Assembly (NCBI GenBank): GCA_964035575.1
Contig: OZ037890.1
Coordinates: 62,001 to 126,000, forward strand
DNA: 64,000 bases
Reading direction: 5' to 3'
DNA from: Rhynchopus sp. YZ270_cl-10
Taxonomy: Eukaryota; Euglenozoa; Diplonemea; Diplonemida; Diplonemidae
This document shows, in pieces, positions 19,726 to 31,768 of the stretch (its first letter is position 1; each line of letters opens with the position of its first letter). The notes under the pieces were generated by a model. The model made no database searches, was not told the DNA's origin, and saw only the letters and a program-made list of their open reading frames with translations. A program made the translations under genes and the position numbers.

Positions 19726-22465
19726 CTACTGCGCCTTGAGGTAGGCAACCACTTTGTCGAAGTCGCGTTCACGGTGCGCTGAGCTGATGCGGATCTTCTC
19801 GATGTTTTGGTCGACGATCATGTTGCACACCTTCCTGTCCTCGGGGTCGACCGTCTCCCACCACTTCTCCATGCGCACTGCCTGCGACTCCTGCACAGCG
19901 TAACGCAGGGACGCAACGATGCTTGTCAGAGACACTTCAGGGAACCGCTGCACACCCTCCTTAAAGTGCGAAGTCACGAACTCGTAGTGCAGGTCGGTGG
20001 CAGCAGCATTGGTCCCCAGACTGCGCATGAAAAAGATAACGTTCTGGTTGCGTGTCTTGTCCTTGTCCCAGCAGTACTCCAAGGTGCGCTGGATAATGGC
20101 AGTATCCTGTGAGGCAGACAGCGCAACACAGCACCGTGACACCTCAGCGGCATCAGTGTCATGTGCCTCGTGGATCTTGGCCAACTGCTCCCAGGTCGCG
20201 GCTGTGGTGTCTGCCTTAACAACTGCGCTGTACACACCGCCACGCATGTCAGACGGCAGCACTTTCTCGTCCTTTGTTGCCATGTACGCATCGAAGCGCT
20301 TGCGTGCCTCTGCCAGCGAAGCCTCGTGCCCAGACCCAGCAAGGCGGCTCTGCACCATCCCGCGAAGTGTCATCACACGCCCGTCGTCTCCCTCACCGTT
20401 CTCCCAGCCCAGCTCCTCACCCAACGGCGCCAGGAGGGCAACGTTGAACTTGTCCATCAGCTGCGACGCCTCCTTCGAGTCGCGCAAGATGTGCTTCACG
20501 TCGCCCAGTGCAGTTGCGAGGGCTGTCATCACGGTCAGGTCTTTTCCCTGGCTTGCTGACGACTTTGCGATCTTCAGAACCTGTGTGGCCGACACAACAC
20601 CTGCAGTCGAGAGGGCAGCAACGTCGCTGATCAGTCCTGTTGTGTTCACATTTGAGAGCTTGCCCTCAGCCACAGCCTTGCTCAGCGCCTCCAGCATGTC
20701 GTCCGAGTATGCAACACGTGCCACAGCCGTCTGGTCGTAGTTCACCTTCACCCACTCAGCGTCTGCCGGAATCGACACCTCAGACTCCGCACCCTTGATC
20801 AGCATCGCCTCCGTCCCCTTGTCTGTCCCAATCACAATCGGGATCTGCCACAGCGTCTCCTCGTCCGGAGTGCCTGATGACAGGAAACGGTTCTGCTTCA
20901 CAGTCAACGTCCCACCGTTGCGCGACACGTGCAGCACAGGGTAGCCCTGCTTGCTGGTCCAAGTCTCCATCACGTCCGCCACAGGCATCTTCGAAGACTC
21001 AGACAGGTGCTTCCACAGGTCCACTGTTGTTGCGTTCGAGTAGGAAAACTCTCTCACGTAGGTGCGCATGCCAGCACGGAACTTGTCGTAGCCAATCCAC
21101 GCCACACACATGCGCATGAGTGAACATCCCTTTGCGTACGAGATTGCGTCAAAGATCTCGCCAATCTCACGTGCAAGACGCACATCTACCTCAACAGCGT
21201 GCGAGGACTTCATCGAGTCAAGTCTCAGTGCGGTACTGTAGTCCTCTGCCACAAATGTCGCCCAGGGCTGCCACTCGGGGCACAGCTGTTCTATCACCTG
21301 GAACTCCATGAAGGTGGCAAAGCTCTCGTTCAGCCACAGCTCCTTCCACCACTTCATCGTCACGTAGTTTCCAAACCACATGTGTGCAATCTCGTGCGCA
21401 ACCACCAGTGCAACAAACAGCCTTGTGCGGAAGCTGCTCGTCTCATCACAAAGCAGCACCGTCTCACGGAACGTGATCAGTCCCCAGTTCTCCATTGCAC
21501 CAAGCGCAAAGTCTGGCACACCCAGGAGATCTAACTTCGGCAGTGTGTAGTCCATCTGGAAAAACTCTTCGTACAGTGCAAGCGACTTCTTCGCGTACTC
21601 CATCGCCAGGTCTGTCTTGTGCTTCTTCCCAATCGTCGTGTACACACGGATGACTGTGGGCTCACCAGAACCCAGCTTCTTCACAGTCTCCTCAACATAC
21701 TCAAGCTCTGCCACGCAGAAGGCGAGCAGGTAGGTCGACATCTTCGGGGAGCGTGCAAACGTCACACACTTCTTCTCACCCTCCTCCACGCTTGACTTCT
21801 CTGCTTCGTTTGACAGCACTGTCAGGTGCTTGTCCACAACAAGCGTCACATCAAACGTGGCCTTCACGAGTGGCTCGTCCCAACACGGGAGAATGATGCG
21901 TGCGTCCGCAGCAGCGCATTGTGTGGACATCATCACCTTCTCCACTGCCTTGCCGTCACTGTCTGTGATGGAGTACTTTGACTTGTAGAACCCCTTGTTA
22001 GCCTCATTGACTGTCCCTGTGTAGATGAAGGTGATGGTGGCCTCACCCTTGGAGAGCTTCTGCGGGAGCTTTGCGAAGAGACGTTCGTCAACAGGATGCA
22101 TCTCAAACTTGTCCTCAGCGAGGGTCAGCTGTGAGAGGAGGGTGTGTGTTGTGACGCCACTTACCACTCGGCACCATGACATACCTCAACCGCACCCTGC
22201 TTGATGTGCACGCTCTGCACCTGCAGCTCGAGGGAGTTGACCGCAAGCTCGTCTGTCTCGACCACCACATCCACCGACACAGCCACCTCACCTTTGAACG
22301 AGAAGTCTGCCTGCGGCGTGATCTTCAGCGCATAGTTCTGCACAGCACAACATACAAACAGAGAGATGGGTAAAAATCAACACATACCAGCGGCACGATG
22401 TTCGTCGGCAGCACAAACCGCTCCTCCGAGGACGTGCCTCCGCTGTACGATCCTTTTGCAACCAT
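19726..22465 (-). CDS. Puromycin-sensitive-type aminopeptidase (M1), copy 1
   Basis: Exons are 22465-22388, 22337-22185 and 22128-19726; introns of 50 and 56 nt have GTATGT donors and CAG acceptors. The 877-residue product is the usual size for cytosolic M1 aminopeptidases of the PSA/APE2 group, zinc enzymes that trim N-terminal residues from peptides. GAMEN (287-291) binds the substrate N-terminus. HEIAH (322-326), with Glu345 in NESFA, forms the zinc site. There is no signal peptide, so it is probably cytosolic. The start was chosen at MVAKGSYSGG because it joins in frame to NYALKITP and is preceded by CTAAAG. A near-identical tandem copy lies 5.56 kb away. Confidence 0.95.
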
Positions 22466-22871
22466 CTTTAGTTTACCTTTTTCTTCTTTTCTTGTGTTGT
22501 TTTTTTGTGCCTCTCTAATGACGTGGCAACCATTTGCTTCAAACCCACCCCTAAAAACCACTTTTCATCCTGTACATAAATAACACGGATATCGGCAAAT
22601 GGGTGGAAGTTGCAGCCACGATAGAGCCACACAATACACACAAGAAAAACGCATCTATCACTACACCCCAGGTAGGTACAAAGAGAAGCCATAGTACAGA
22701 CATGCGTGGTAGTTCTAAAACAACAGACATATCAACAAAAAACACTCTTTTTTTTTTTAACTATTTCCTCTTTTGGTTAATGTATTGTATTTGTTACGTT
22801 ACGTAGCCCCTAGTCAGCCCCTCTCGTTTAGAACAGATCGCGGGAAAGAATTCGACACAAAAAAAAATTTA

Positions 22872-22906
22872 GAAGATGAACCTAAGCGTACTTAGCCACC
22901 TTGCAA
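22872..22906 (+). repeat. Short oriented repeat S2, copy 2
   Basis: GATGAACCTAAGCGTACTTAG: the CTAAG/CTTAG stem is kept although the loop is shortened to about 4 nt. Confidence 0.5.
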
Positions 22907-23269
22907 GAAAGGTTTGAAGCAAAGGACCAACCTTAAGAGATAGGCAAACCCAGCTGTAAAGAACACGTTAAGCTTCTTCGGGGCATGCACCTCGACGGAT
23001 GCAGACAACGAAAAAGGGTTGGGGGGGAGAGAGGGGGTCCGGTTGTTATTCTGCCTACGAGAGGCAGGAAGAAAATATTTTAAGATGCCCCCGTTTTGTT
23101 TTTTTGAAAGCCTTATCTACCATTCCTTTTCAGGGAACGGTGTACGGTCCTGGAAAGCTCCAAGGAAAAATTTGGCGTCGGTGGGGTAAAGAGGAAGCTG
23201 CCTTCCTGCACACACAACTAAAAAAGGGGAGGTGTCGTCACTCACCTAGTATCATTGAAATAACTAATA

Positions 23270-24601
23270 TACATAGGCCCTCTAATTAGAGTATTGGGGT
23301 ATAATTAGAGTCTGGGATTTTGGGCCAAGTCAGTTAGAGTCCAGTTAGAGTATAATTAGAGTCGCTTTTCTTCAATTAGACTATAATTAGAGTGCAGTTA
23401 GATCATAATTAGACTCTAACTACACTCTAATTATAGTCTAATTAGAGTAAAACAACAGGCTTCTTGTAGGTGCAAACGCCGTAAGGAACCGGTTCCCCTA
23501 AGGTTCCTCTGTAGGACCCAGGTGCCCAGCTACCCACATAGCTGAAAATAAGACTTGGGGAACCGAGTTCTCAGCCGGACTGGGACACAATATGTGAAGG
23601 CGTTGTGGTCCGCCTGAAAGCGGGTCGGGGACCCGGTCGCGGGAGGGTGGGGGCCTAGTCCTAGTCCTACTGTACCTAGTACCCAGTACCGGGACTCGGG
23701 ACCCGGCTTATTCTCAGCTATGGGTACCCAGGTACTCAGACCCGCGCAGTGGCACATGCCCTCAAGTGTGAGTGTCCCATACATTAGGGAATGCGATGCA
23801 AAAACTCTATGTGCACCTTCGGTGCAACGCCGCAGACAGGCCAAGCAGCGTTGGACTCAGAGGAATGCCTGCTGTGCAGGTATCAAACATGAGAAACTCC
23901 CAGCAACAAGGGCATTATTGAAGGTGTTTGGGGTGCAAAATTTTCTACAAATGTTGATGCGCGGGTACAGAAGTGGTGTCTTGTTCTTTCATCTGTAGGA
24001 ATGTAAATGTCAATCGAATTTAACTACCACTAAGGGGTCGAAGGGGTAATCCCAGTATCAAAGGCTGTGTTGACGGGAAATCTATCGCGAGCATACGTTC
24101 ATTTCAGCCGAAGAAATACTACTTATGAACCCAGGAGAGATCCAAGCCTCGCGTTGAACAACCGACAGCGACAATACCAAAGAGAATTCATAACAAAACA
24201 ACACTGCCCCATACACACTAAATAGCCATGCTTCAAGTGCATGCCCCTGGGCCAAAATTCCTGTGCTAAAAAGGCGACAAGACCATCCACAAGGAGTGTG
24301 AATTGTGCACTGGTTTTCTGGGGGAACAAACAATATTTTCTTGTGTCTGGTTCTCTGCAAGCAGAGAACAGACTTTCTGGATTACAAAGTCGAATTTCTT
24401 GCACTACCTATGCCCCCTGGGTTGATGGCTATAGCATTGATTGATGTGCCCCTCTTTATTGACCCTCTTATAGGACTCTAATTAGACTCTAATTAGAGTC
24501 CAGTTAGAGTATTAGAGTTCAGTTAGAGTTTTAAAGACTCTAATTATACTCGAACTGCCGACTCTAATTATCTAGTTAGAGTCTAATTGGAGCGCTATGT
24601 A
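23270..24601. mobile_element. TIR element M4 with CTCTAATTAGAGT arrays at both ends
   Basis: The ends TACATAGGCCC and (complemented) TACATAGCGCT are bordered by TA on both sides (23268-23269, 24602-24603). The self-complementary word CTCTAATTAGAG and variants repeat through 23280-23450 and 24470-24590. The inner sequence of about 1 kb contains a large imperfect hairpin (23510-23740, arms with CATAGCTGA-AATAAG) but no recognisable gene. It is built like M1: TA target, short outer ends, arrays of a short palindrome inside. Confidence 0.7.
23468..23490 (+). repeat. Short oriented repeat S4, copy 4 (inside M4)
   Basis: GTGCAAACGCCGTAAGG at the inner edge of the left array. Only the first arm is clear. 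Confidence 0.35.
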
Positions 24602-25294
24602 TAAATAACCTTGTTTTCCAATGTTACATTCCAATATTGTTGCTCGATTTGAATCTCGGGGGTGTGGGGGGTAGGTGGTGAAACAAAGGGCGGGAATGGT
24701 TGGTTCTTTCTGCTCTGGTTTATGTTTTTTGTTTTTTGTTTTTGTTTTGTTTTGCCGAAGAAAGCATTTTTTGTTCGAACCATGAAAGTTAACCCCATGA
24801 AAAAAATCATCATTTTCAAAAAAGAGGGAGGGAAAAAGCAACACAGAAACCTTTCTGAAAATGAACACGCATCATGTGTGCACGCACATCCATACCACGA
24901 CAACAGTACTAGTTTCAAACACTCTTTTGCAGGCAAGCTTAAACCTGGGTGACGGGAAGGGGAAGGGGAGGGTTACTTCAAGGGGTAGGGGGCGAAGTGA
25001 ACTGTTACTGCGCATTTGTTAATGGAACTCTGTCAGAATATATTATGAATACGCACAACACGGGCCAGACGAACACTCCACACCTTGCATCCATTTAACA
25101 ATGTTGCCACAGCACTGCATATACCACCAAAAGCATCCAAATGCCAAAGAATTGGTCAAGACAATGATACAAAGCTCTGACACGACGTGCGCTTTGCGAC
25201 ACAGTGTCTGGCACAGCAACGAAGCCACGACAGTGCTAGAAACCCACACGATACGGAGTACACCTTTGTTCAATGCATGTGAGCTGTCAGCTTC

Positions 25295-28027
25295 CTACTG
25301 CGCCTTGAGGTAGGCAACAACGTTGTCGAAGTCGCGTTCACGGTAGATAGACGCAATACGGATGGTCTCGAAGTTCTGCTTCATGACTGTGGCAGAGCTC
25401 GTCTTGTCGCTTTCGTCCACCGTCTCCCACCACTTCTCCATGCGCACTGCCTGCGACTCCTGCACAGCCTGCTTCAAGGACCCAACAATTGAAGTCCAAG
25501 ACATCTCCGGGAAACGCTGCACACCCTCCTTAAAGTGCGAAGTGAGGAATTCGTAGTGCAGGTCGGTGGCAGCAGCATTCGTCCCCAGACTGCGCATGAA
25601 AATGGCAACGTTCTGGCTGCGTGTCTTGTCCTTGTCCCAGCAGTACTCCAAGGTGCGCTGGATAATGGCAGTATCCTGTGAGGCAGACAGCGCAACACAG
25701 CACCGTGACACCTCAGAAGGATCAGTGTCATGTGCCTCGTGGATTTTGGCCAACTGCTCCCAGGTCGCGGCTGTGGTGTCTGCCTTAACAACTGCGCTGT
25801 ACACACCGCCACGCATGTCAGACGGCAGCACCTTCTCGTCCTTTGTTGCCATGTACGCATCGAAACGCTTGCGTGCCTCTGCCAGCGAAGCCTCGTGCCC
25901 AGACCCAGCAAGGCGGCTCTGCACCATCCCGCGAAGTGTCATCACACGCCCGTCGTCTCCCTCACGGTTCTCCCAGCCCAGCTCCTCACCCAACGGCGCC
26001 AGGAGGGCAACGTTGAACTTGTCCATCAGCTGCGACGCCTCCTTCGAGTCGCGCAAGATGTGCTTCACGTCGCCCAGTGCAGTTGCGAGGGCTGTCATCA
26101 CCGTCAGGTCTTTTCCCTGGCTTGCTGACGACTTTGCGATCTTCAGAACCTGTGTGGCCGACACAACACCTGCAGTCGAGAGGGCAGCAACGTCGCTGAT
26201 CAGTCCTGTTGTGTTCACGTTCGAGAGCTTGCCCTCAGCCACAGCCTTGCTCAGCGCCTCCAGCATGTCGTCCGAGTATGCAACACGTGCCACAGCCGTC
26301 TGGTCGTAGTTCACCTTCACCCACTCAGCGTCTGCCGGAATCGACACCTCAGACTCCGCACCCTTGATCAGCATCGCCTCCGTCCCCTTGTCCGTCCCAA
26401 TCACAATCGGGATCTGCCACAGCGTCTCCTCGTCCGGAGTGCCCGACGACAGGAAACGGTTCTGCTTCACAGTCAACGTCCCACCGTTGCGCGACACGTG
26501 CAGCACAGGGTAGCCCTGCTTGCTGGTCCAAGTCTCCATCACGTCCGCCACAGGCATCTTCGAAGACTCAGACAGGTGCTTCCACAGGTCCACTGTTGTT
26601 GCGTTCGAGTAGGCAAACTCTCTCACGTAGGTGCGCATGCCAGCACGGAACTTGTCGTAGCCAATCCACGCCACACACATGCGCATGAGTGAACATCCCT
26701 TTGCGTACGAGATTGCGTCAAAGATCTCGCCAATCTCACGTGCAAGACGCACATTCACCTCAACAGCGTGCGAGGACTTCATCGAGTCAAGTCTCAGTGC
26801 TGTACCGTAGTCCTCTGCCACAAATGTCGCCCAGGGCTGCCACTCTGGGTTGATTTCGTGCACTGCTTGGAACTCCATGAAGGTGGCAAAGCTCTCGTTC
26901 AGCCACAGCTCCTTCCACCACTTCATCGTCACGTAGTTTCCGAACCACATGTGTGCGAGCTCGTGCGCAACCACCAGTGCAACAAACAGCCTTGTGCGGA
27001 AGCTGCTCGTCTCATCACAAAGCAGCACCGTCTCACGGAACGTGACCAGTCCCCAGTTCTCCATCGCACCTGCAGCAAAGTCTGGCACACCGACCAAGTC
27101 AAGCTTCGGCAGCATGTAGTCCACCTGGAAAAACTCTTCGTACAGTGCGAGCGACTTCTTCGCGTACTCCATCGCCAGGTCTGTCTTGTGCTTCTTCCCA
27201 ATCGTCGTGTACACACGGATGACTGTGGGCTCACCAGAACCCAGCTTCTTCACAGTCTCCTCAACATACTCAAGCTCTGCCACGCAGAAGGCGAGCAGGT
27301 AGGTCGACATCTTCGGGGAGCGTGCAAACGTCACACACTTCTTCTCACCCTCCTCCACGCTTGACTTCTCTGCTTCGTTTGACAGCACTGTCAGGTGCTT
27401 GTCCACAACAAGCGTCACATCGAACGTGGCCTTCACGAGTGGCTCGTCCCAACACGGGAGAATGGTGCGTGCGTCAGGTGCCTCGCATTGTGTGGTCATC
27501 ATCACCTTGTCAACTGCCTTGCCGTCACTGTCTGTGATGGAGTACTTTGCCTTGTAGAACCCTTTGTTCTGCTCGTTGACTGTCCCTGTGTAGATGAAGG
27601 TGATGGTGGCCTCACCCTTGGAGAGCTTCTGCGGGAGCTTTGCGAAGAGACGTTCGTCAACAGGATGCATCTCAAACTTGTCCTCAGCGAGGGTAAGCTG
27701 TGAGAGGAGGGGGTGGTGTGTGATGCAGTCGGCACCCCTGACATACCTCAACCGCACCCTGCTTGATGTGCACGCTCTGCACCTGCAGCTCGAGGGAGTT
27801 GACCGCAAGCTCGTCTGTCTCGACCACCACATCCACCGACACAGCCACCTCACCTTTGAACGAGAAGTCTGCCTGCGGCGTGATCTTCAGCGCATAGTTC
27901 TGCACAGCACAACATACAAACAGAGAGATGGGTAAAAATCAACACATACCAGCGGCACGATGTTCGTCGGCAGCACAAACCGCTCCTCCGAGGACGTGCC
28001 TCCGCTGTACGATCCTTTTGCAACCAT
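25295..28027 (-). CDS. Puromycin-sensitive-type aminopeptidase (M1), copy 2
   Basis: Exons are 28027-27950, 27899-27747 and 27697-25295; introns are 50 nt (same sequence as in copy 1) and 49 nt (shortened). The 877-residue product has the same GAMEN and HELAH-type zinc site (HELAH here, HEIAH in copy 1). Differences are clustered: the GAMEN approach (PDFAAGAMENWGLVTF), a segment after the active site (AVHEINPEW against VIEQLCPEW) and the last 50 residues. Long stretches between are nearly identical at the DNA level. This pattern suggests recent duplication with gene conversion, and perhaps changed specificity around the S1 pocket. The same CTAAAG precedes the ATG. Confidence 0.95.
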
Positions 28028-28163
28028 CTTTAGTATTTTCTTTTCTCTCTCTTTATTCCCTGTTTTTGATGACAACCCCACAATACAATACACCATCCAT
28101 ACAAACAAAAACCCCCCCTTTTACATTTTCTCCACAAAAAATGACAACTTTTTGGGAAAAAAT

Positions 28164-29378
28164 TCAGGCAGGACAGTGTGTATGCACACACCGAGCGCCT
28201 TGCTCATCATACGTATCCTTTGAGATGAAGGTCCCTAAGGGAATATGCGAAGCTGCTATGGTGCCACCTATCCATGGGGAAGCACGGCGCTCCTCGCTAG
28301 AAACATGGTAGATAGGCTTCTGCAAACGCTGTGCTGGGAAGGATGCCATCAATGCCGTAAATAAATGCTGCAAAAACCCTGGCGTCAACGTCACCCCCCC
28401 TGATATCACCAAGGCGCTCTCCAGCAACGACGTAGGATCTATAGCAGACCCCGACGAATCATTATACGAGTTAACCGCCGAACGCAGTAGGTTCGGAATA
28501 CTGCCATGAATGGTAGGTGAACATAACAGGGTACATGCTGCAAGGGCAGGTTCTCCAACGGAGATGGGTGTACCATCAGGGAGGCTTGCGACATCCCGTT
28601 GAGGAGGTGTTATATCGGTTTTGGTGCCAAGAAAGCTTTTGATGTCATCCTCAGTAGGCTTCGCGCTCACAAATGAATGCCTTTCTTTGATCTTCTCCGC
28701 CGCACGGAATGCGTGGTACCATGAGTTCTTTGGGTTCAGCTTCCATCCGACCAACGCTTGCTCTGCTTTGCATAGAACTTCATCACCAACATCCGCTTTT
28801 ACCCTATCTGTCAAAAATTGTCCGCCATACTTCCCGAGGACAGTGTATTTATCTACGTGAACCCCGCGGGAAACGATGCCGATGGTGGTTCCACGACTGC
28901 CCACATCGACTGATACTCCTGAGGTGAGTCCGACGGAGTATAGGTTCGTTATAGGGGATTGTGTAATGAAGAGCCCCTGGCCGCGCATGACGTCGAGAGA
29001 GAGCGTGGCAAGACGTTCGCGCATGGAGTCGGTAGCGCAGGGGGGTACGACGAAGAAGTAGTCGAGAGGGGGGTTCGCGTCTGCGGGGAGCATCTGGGTG
29101 ATCTCGCGGGTGAGGAGGGTGTGCAGTTTGTGGACAGAGTGCACGCCATCCTCAAAGTCGAATCCGCGGGTCTGCTGGTTGAAGATGCTCTGAAGCACGC
29201 CCTCCTCATCGCCATCCTGTGTCATGCGTGTCTCCACCTGCGTCGTCTGCGTCCACGTCTCCCCAGATGATTCGTACGCAGGCACCGTCACCCGTGGCAG
29301 CGCCTCTCCAGCAAAACCCACCCGTATGCACCCACCAAGTTCGACAACCACCTGGCGTCGTTCCTCCTGATTAGCCAT
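28164..29378 (-). CDS. Divergent actin-related protein
   Basis: 404 residues from MANQEERRQ; the frame is open further upstream but has no earlier ATG. The actin fold is recognisable: phosphate-1 loop ELGGCIRVGFAGE, phosphate-2 loop VDVGSRGTTIGIV, adenosine loop VISGGVTLTPGF, and the C-terminal WIGGTIAASH...FISKDTYDEQG matching actin's WIGGSILAS...WISKQEYDE. The DNase-loop and hydrophobic-plug regions differ from actin, so it is an Arp, but I cannot say which class (cytoskeletal, dynactin or chromatin). It ends 136 bp before the start of aminopeptidase copy 2. Confidence 0.85.
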   Translation of the reverse strand: MANQEERRQVVVELGGCIRVGFAGEALPRVTVPAYESSGETWTQTTQVETRMTQDGDEEGVLQSIFNQQTRGFDFEDGVHSVHKLHTLLTREITQMLPADANPPLDYFFVVPPCATDSMRERLATLSLDVMRGQGLFITQSPITNLYSVGLTSGVSVDVGSRGTTIGIVSRGVHVDKYTVLGKYGGQFLTDRVKADVGDEVLCKAEQALVGWKLNPKNSWYHAFRAAEKIKERHSFVSAKPTEDDIKSFLGTKTDITPPQRDVASLPDGTPISVGEPALAACTLLCSPTIHGSIPNLLRSAVNSYNDSSGSAIDPTSLLESALVISGGVTLTPGFLQHLFTALMASFPAQRLQKPIYHVSSEERRASPWIGGTIAASHIPLGTFISKDTYDEQGARCVHTHCPA

Positions 29379-29702
29379 GATAGCTTTCCCCCCCTTTCCC
29401 AACCTGGATGTTGTGAAGATTGAATCATGTGTGGCAGGGGGGGGAGTGTGAAGTGTTGCCCCCCCCCACAGCGAGTCCCCGCGTGATACTGAAAAGCAAA
29501 AGGCAGTGCAGCTTTTTCCCAAGGTGGCGAACCATGGCTCGCTAGAAGTGTGTCAAAGAGTGATGAGTGTGCTTCAGTAAAAATTGGAGGAGTGGTGTAA
29601 TCAAAAAAGAGGGTACATTTTTTTCACAGGACTGGGTGATCGGGAGCAGGGGGGCAATCTCTTTTCAAGTATTTTCTTTTTGTGTGTTGTGTTTTTTTTT
29701 TG

Positions 29703-29782
29703 CTTTTTTTTTGATAAATTATTGGAGTAGTGTAGTTTGCCTCGGTTGTGTTGTCAACAGTTGTGCAATCTCCACTTTCTTT
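29703..29782 (+). repeat. Short oriented repeat S5, copy 1
   Basis: TTTGATAAATTATTGGAGTA leads into GTTGTGTTGTCAACAGTTGT and CAATCTCCACTTTCTT. A second full copy lies at 31.7 kb. Confidence 0.5.
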
Positions 29783-29960
29783 TACAAACTCCGTTCTGTT
29801 TTTGGCCTTCTTTCGGCGTTTTTTTTTTTACGCTCCTCCCCTGCAATCCTCTGCAACGTAACAAACGTTGTGGAAAGGTTGTTGGGCAAAACAATAACAG
29901 TCACTATTAAAAGTAAGATGGGACGGAGAGCTGCGTTTTATTTATTTTATTTTTTTTTTT

Positions 29961-30010
29961 TTTGAAAATTTGGCTGTATTAGTGTAGCCACCCTAGAGTG
30001 TGCCCCACAA
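29961..30010 (+). repeat. Short oriented repeat S3, copy 1
   Basis: The S3 family reads GAAAACTTGGTTGTATTAGT, GTAGCCACCCTAGAGTGTG and CTCCACT. Here it follows a run of T, so on the minus strand it would end in A residues. Confidence 0.6.
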
Positions 30011-30179
30011 AACAACAATTTTTTTGAGAAATGACAGGAAATACAATGAACCAACAACAACGCCACGTGGCAAGAAAGGGAAACGGAACTATTCTGAGCC
30101 GGAATAAAACTGGGACACCTTCCGTAGAATATTTCTGCCCCAAAATTACGACCCAAAATAGTTCCGAATACGGTAAGCA

Positions 30180-30212
30180 GAACCTAAGCCTCTCGTGCTT
30201 AGTCACCTGAAC
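30180..30212 (+). repeat. Short oriented repeat S2, copy 3
   Basis: Exact core CCTAAGCCTCTCGTGCTTAG plus TCACCT. Confidence 0.6.
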
Positions 30213-30461
30213 AATCGTTATCGCACAGCATCAGCTGACTGTATGTCAAGAACAGAACCAACAACATATAAACCCCCCCGCAATTCAACGAAACAGAAAC
30301 AAAATAAAACCAATACCAGGACAGAAGGTACCCTTACTGGGCGCACACAATCTTTCAATTTCAAAAAAAAAAAAAAAAAAAAAACTTCATAAAAATCCTT
30401 GAAAAGCAACTTTGAACAGTACCACACCGTTTTACGAAAACCACAACCCTTCCTCCCCCCT

Positions 30462-30515
30462 TTTTTTGATAATTTATCGAAGTGGTGTGGCTACCAAATA
30501 GACAGTCTTCACTGT
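30462..30515 (+). repeat. Short oriented repeat S5, copy 2 (diverged)
   Basis: TTTGATAATTTATCGAAGTG with GTGTGGCTACC, partly resembling S3, which suggests S3 and S5 are related. Confidence 0.35.
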
Positions 30516-30546
30516 GTGCTTTTTTTTTTTTTGAAAACAGTGAGTA

Positions 30547-30578
30547 ACGATGACCTTAAGCCTCTCTTTGCTTTAGTC
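30547..30578 (+). repeat. Short oriented repeat S2, copy 4
   Basis: GATGACCTTAAGCCTCTC followed by TTTGCTTTAGTCAC; the stem is kept as AAGC/GCTT. Confidence 0.5.
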
Positions 30579-30717
30579 ACAACAACAAAAAGATTAACCA
30601 ATCGAAAGATGGCCTGAAAGCCTCCTTGAACACAGAGTCCGTCTCAAGAAAATTTCATCTGGGGAGGGGGGAAACAAAAAAGAACAAAAAAACAAAACAA
30701 AACAAAAACAACAAATA

Positions 30718-30830
30718 GGTGATCCTACACGGTGGCCTGAACGGACCCTTAGGGTACGGTCCGCGGGGGGTACCCCCGGGTACCCCTCAAAGGGTCTGAC
30801 AGGCCACCGTGTAAGCCCCGCTGAGTCACC
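30718..30830. mobile_element. Palindromic mini-element with TA borders
   Basis: GGTGA...ACACGGTGGCCTG on the left pairs with CAGGCCACCGTGT...TCACC on the right, around a core of about 60 bp that itself contains GGGTACCCC-type palindromes. TA flanks both ends (30716-30717, 30831-30832). Confidence 0.6.
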
Positions 30831-31566
30831 TATAAGAAAGCTTAGAAGTACAACCAAAGGGGAAAAAGGCGAATCTGCAACACATCTTTTGCAGACAAAA
30901 AAAAGTTGAAGGCTGAATGCGATGATGGTTTAAAACCGCACAAATCTTTCAAAAAAAAAAAGGGGGGGGAGGCAATGGCAGGCACATGTGTTGTGTTCAC
31001 CAGGGGGCTTTTCCCCCGTTGGTTTGACCAATACTCGCAACAACAACGAGGTGCTTAAAACTAACAACGAGGGTATCGAGGGAGGGACATAAAACGAGAC
31101 CATCAATAGAGAAAAAAAAGATGCGTGTCTGGTGTACATTGCCTACTAAGGGGGTGCGGGAATACAAAGAACAAAAAATGAATTACGATTTATTGTCCCT
31201 GTTGAAAACCACATTGTTTTGTTTCTTCCTTTTTGCTCACAACATTTTTTGTTCATTTGCTTTTTTGTTGTGTGGGAGACACGCCCCAAGTGTCGGTTCT
31301 GTGGAAAAAACGGCACAGAACCACAGTGTGTGTCTATCCATGGAAACTGTGTCACAACGGGGAAAAAAAGTTTGCAAACTGCGGAAGACGGAGAACAAAC
31401 TCACTGTGGTGAGGGGGGGGAGAATAAAACATTACGAAAAAAAAAACCTCCACTATCATTTTGCAAGCTTCATTCCCGTTTTGGTTTTCAACGGCCTCGA
31501 TCCCGTAAAGGGTTACCACATGCCACTTTTGATCATGGGTCAATTGCAAGCTCTTTGAAAAATAAT

Positions 31567-31642
31567 ATGACTTGAATAAAAGCCCTCTCGCGACAGTGTA
31601 CCTTTGGTGCACCGTGGACCCCAACCATGTAGTCCTACATCT
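31567..31642 (+). repeat. Short oriented repeat S1, copy 3 (full length)
   Basis: It runs from GACTTGAATAAAAGCCCTC through GTGCACCGTGGACCCC to the shared end AACCATGTAGTCCTACATC. Confidence 0.6.
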
Positions 31643-31697
31643 TACATCTGAAATCTGAATAAATGTATTTTGTGTACGACACACAACAGAAAGCCGA

Positions 31698-31768
31698 GAC
31701 CTTTTTCGATAAATTGTTGAATTATTTCAGTTGTGTTGACACAGTTGTGCAATCTCCACTTTCTTCTT
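31698..31768 (+). repeat. Short oriented repeat S5, copy 3
   Basis: It shares GATAAATTGTTGAATTA-type sequence and the exact tail AGTTGTGCAATCTCCACTTT with copy 1. Confidence 0.5.

Larger units (their letters stand above)
22466..25294. other. Spacer between the tandem aminopeptidases
   Basis: It holds an S2 copy and the large palindrome-bounded element M4. The rest (24602-25294) is A/T-rich or unassignable, with no coding frame. Confidence 0.6.

Noticed and set aside
29567-29965. 132-residue plus-strand frame
   Set aside because: Phe/Ser/Cys-rich translation of T-rich spacer; no domain or coding composition.
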